From: Robiginitalea sp.
Lineage (GTDB): Bacteria > Bacteroidota > Bacteroidia > Flavobacteriales > Flavobacteriaceae
Direction of reading: 5' to 3'
Length of the DNA stretch: 64,000 nucleotides
NCBI GenBank assembly: GCA_024638915.1
Contig: JAHEJJ010000006.1
Location: 30,417-94,416, forward strand
Shown here: positions 62,930 through 64,000 of the stretch, in pieces
Numbering within the stretch: position 1 is the stretch's first letter
Layout: each line of letters begins with the position of its first letter
Position numbers and translations under genes: made by a program
The notes under the pieces: generated by a model
What the model saw: only the letters and a program-made list of their open reading frames with translations
Told to the model about the DNA's origin: nothing
Databases searched by the model: none

Positions 62930-64000
62930 TTAGTTAGGTATGGTCATTACAGTAAACATAAATTCGATATCTATATCGTCTTTCTGTGTTGTACCATTAT
63001 CACTATCTCCTGTATTTACTTTAAATCCGGTCGTTTGTTGATCATAATAAGTGATGCCAGGATCATCGTAATTTGCCGAGGTATTTCCAGGACAATCCCC
63101 ATTACAATCAAGCATGGACAATTGAATAATATAATTTGCATTCGACAGGGCCGTGGTAAAGGTAATCTGGTAATCCCCTTCATTAATTCTTGAAACCGTT
63201 GCACCGTAAATGGCCGCTGCAGTTCCGTTGCCATTTATTTTTCCAAGGGAATAAGTCATCGGCATATTTATAAACGCACCACCATCTGATCCAACACTGA
63301 TTTGGTTATTTGCATCAGTACTGACCACATTGGCTGTTTGGGCAGTCGCAGATTCATTGGTATAAGTTATCACACTTGTAGTAGTATTCTGGGTAAGATC
63401 AGTTACGGTTTCCCGAATATCTACTGCCGCAGAAGCTTCATTGGTATACGTGCCAATTATATTACCAGTGCCACTTGTGTTAGTCATTGTAGTCACCGTT
63501 TCTGTATCTGATAGACTTGATAGGTCGACAGTGGTGGATGCGCCATTTTCTATATCGATCTGCAGTACGTTGGCACCACTTAAGGAAGCACCCGTTAAAT
63601 TCTGGTCGTCTGAACCCACTAAACTGGAAAGATCCACTACTTCAGAACCACCATTTTCGATAGCTATGGTAAGATCGGTTCCGGCCAATCCTGAACCTGA
63701 TATGTTCTGATCGTCCGTACCTACCAAACTGGCGAGGTCTACTACCTCATTGGTACCATTTTCAATACCTATAGTAAGGTTGGTACCTACCAGGGTTGAT
63801 CCTGATATGTTTTGGTCATCCGTGCTTACACCACTGATATCTATGGTCTGGTTTCCGCCTGCATCTGTAACAGTCAGGTTGGAACCGTCAAAGCTGATCC
63901 CTGTATTGTATTCGTTGGTTGGATCTGCATCTGCATCGTCTACAAGGGTAGCCAGGTCTACTACCTCATTGGTACCGTTCTCAATACCTATAGTAAGGTT
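62930..64000 (-). CDS. Repeat-rich surface protein, N-terminus beyond window
   Basis: The frame is open from the right edge through to the stop at 62930; the ORF start at 63727 is only an internal TTG. At least 356 residues are visible. They contain 35-residue repeats of the form TDDQNISGSxLxGTxLTI-IENGxxEVVDLxSL (three full copies, one variant), with near-identical DNA copies at 63741-63781 and 63960-64000. The C-terminal 125 residues (MTYSLGKINGNGTAAAIYG, NANYIIQLSMLDCNGDCPG) are of a different, beta-rich type, possibly an adhesion domain. It heads the surface operon. No T9SS sorting domain is visible at this end. Confidence 0.88.
   Translation of the reverse strand, partial: NLTIGIENGTNEVVDLATLVDDADADPTNEYNTGISFDGSNLTVTDAGGNQTIDISGVSTDDQNISGSTLVGTNLTIGIENGTNEVVDLASLVGTDDQNISGSGLAGTDLTIAIENGGSEVVDLSSLVGSDDQNLTGASLSGANVLQIDIENGASTTVDLSSLSDTETVTTMTNTSGTGNIIGTYTNEASAAVDIRETVTDLTQNTTTSVITYTNESATAQTANVVSTDANNQISVGSDGGAFINMPMTYSLGKINGNGTAAAIYGATVSRINEGDYQITFTTALSNANYIIQLSMLDCNGDCPGNTSANYDDPGITYYDQQTTGFKVNTGDSDNGTTQKDDIDIEFMFTVMTIPN
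63741..64000 (-). repeat. Direct DNA repeat within the repeat-protein gene
   Basis: A 41-base unit at 63741-63781 recurs at 63960-64000 with two mismatches, 219 bases apart (73 codons). It encodes LTIGIENGTNEVVDL twice. Low divergence at the DNA level indicates recent expansion or gene conversion. Confidence 0.8.

Overview
The window looks like the chromosome of a marine-type member of the Flavobacteriaceae (Bacteroidota). The signs are starts without Shine-Dalgarno sequences, promoter elements of the TAnnTTTG type, a PorP/SprF plus CHU_C (type IX secretion) gene set, a TonB receptor with a carboxypeptidase-like N-terminal domain, short HPF, DUF4295 next to rpmG/rpmB, DUF5916/DUF2911/DUF4369 proteins and a crtI-crtB-crtZ zeaxanthin set. 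The genus cannot be fixed. I saw no IS element, prophage, CRISPR array or rRNA; one tRNA-Leu is present.

Region 1 (1-9.2 kb, the most interesting). A minus-strand run, transcribed hpf, two-domain universal stress protein, PAS-LOV-PAS histidine kinase, then a response regulator carrying a CRP/FNR-type DNA-binding domain, is followed by a second universal stress protein cut by the window edge. The kinase's second PAS domain has the full flavin-adduct LOV signature, so it should sense blue light. An FNR/CRP-like palindrome, TGAY-N4-RTCA or a one-base variant, lies in front of usp, hpf, a DoxX-like gene killed by an in-frame stop, an unknown 149-residue coiled-coil protein and, divergently, a long way upstream of an HlyD/FtsX/ATPase exporter operon. 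Its centre sits 29.5 bases upstream of a -7-like element in each case. I infer a light/redox-tuned dormancy-type regulon directed by the CRP-type response regulator.

Region 2 (9.2-13.4 kb). After tRNA-Leu(GAG) comes a pigment operon: a MerR-family regulator with a B12-binding-like domain (CarH-type, key motifs intact), crtI, crtB and crtZ. No lycopene cyclase gene is present. idi lies at 58.6-59.2 kb. The window thus holds two candidate photosensors 8 kb apart.

Region 3 (13.4-35.7 kb). Mostly housekeeping: a tandem TlpA pair (one lacking its first redox cysteine), aconitase, MoxR, two SurA-type periplasmic chaperones, SRPBCC proteins, a serine hydrolase, fasciclin, an ECF sigma/anti-sigma pair, rimO, DUF2911, ftsY, DUF4295-rpmG-rpmB, cinA, an Hpt protein, FAH, exonuclease, 2-oxoacid dehydrogenase E2, recR, a sodium/solute symporter and a CoA-binding protein.

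Region 4 (35.7-59.2 kb). TonB-dependent receptor, a PNPOx-like protein, FabH-type synthase, an AarF kinase with a TetR regulator, htpG, a second ECF sigma factor with a membrane partner, MOSC, AraC-alkB, S1/P1 nuclease, class A PBP, DUF5916, DUF819, DUF4369 lipoprotein, manA, queD-like and idi. Two intergenic regions hold terminator-like hairpins with no annotated gene in front of them (35.9 and 42.45 kb).

Region 5 (59.2-64 kb). A minus-strand surface operon: a long repeat protein open at the window edge, a small secreted protein, a CHU_C protein with cadherin-like and calcium-binding repeats, and PorP/SprF. This looks like a type IX (type B) secretion substrate and its outer-membrane partner.
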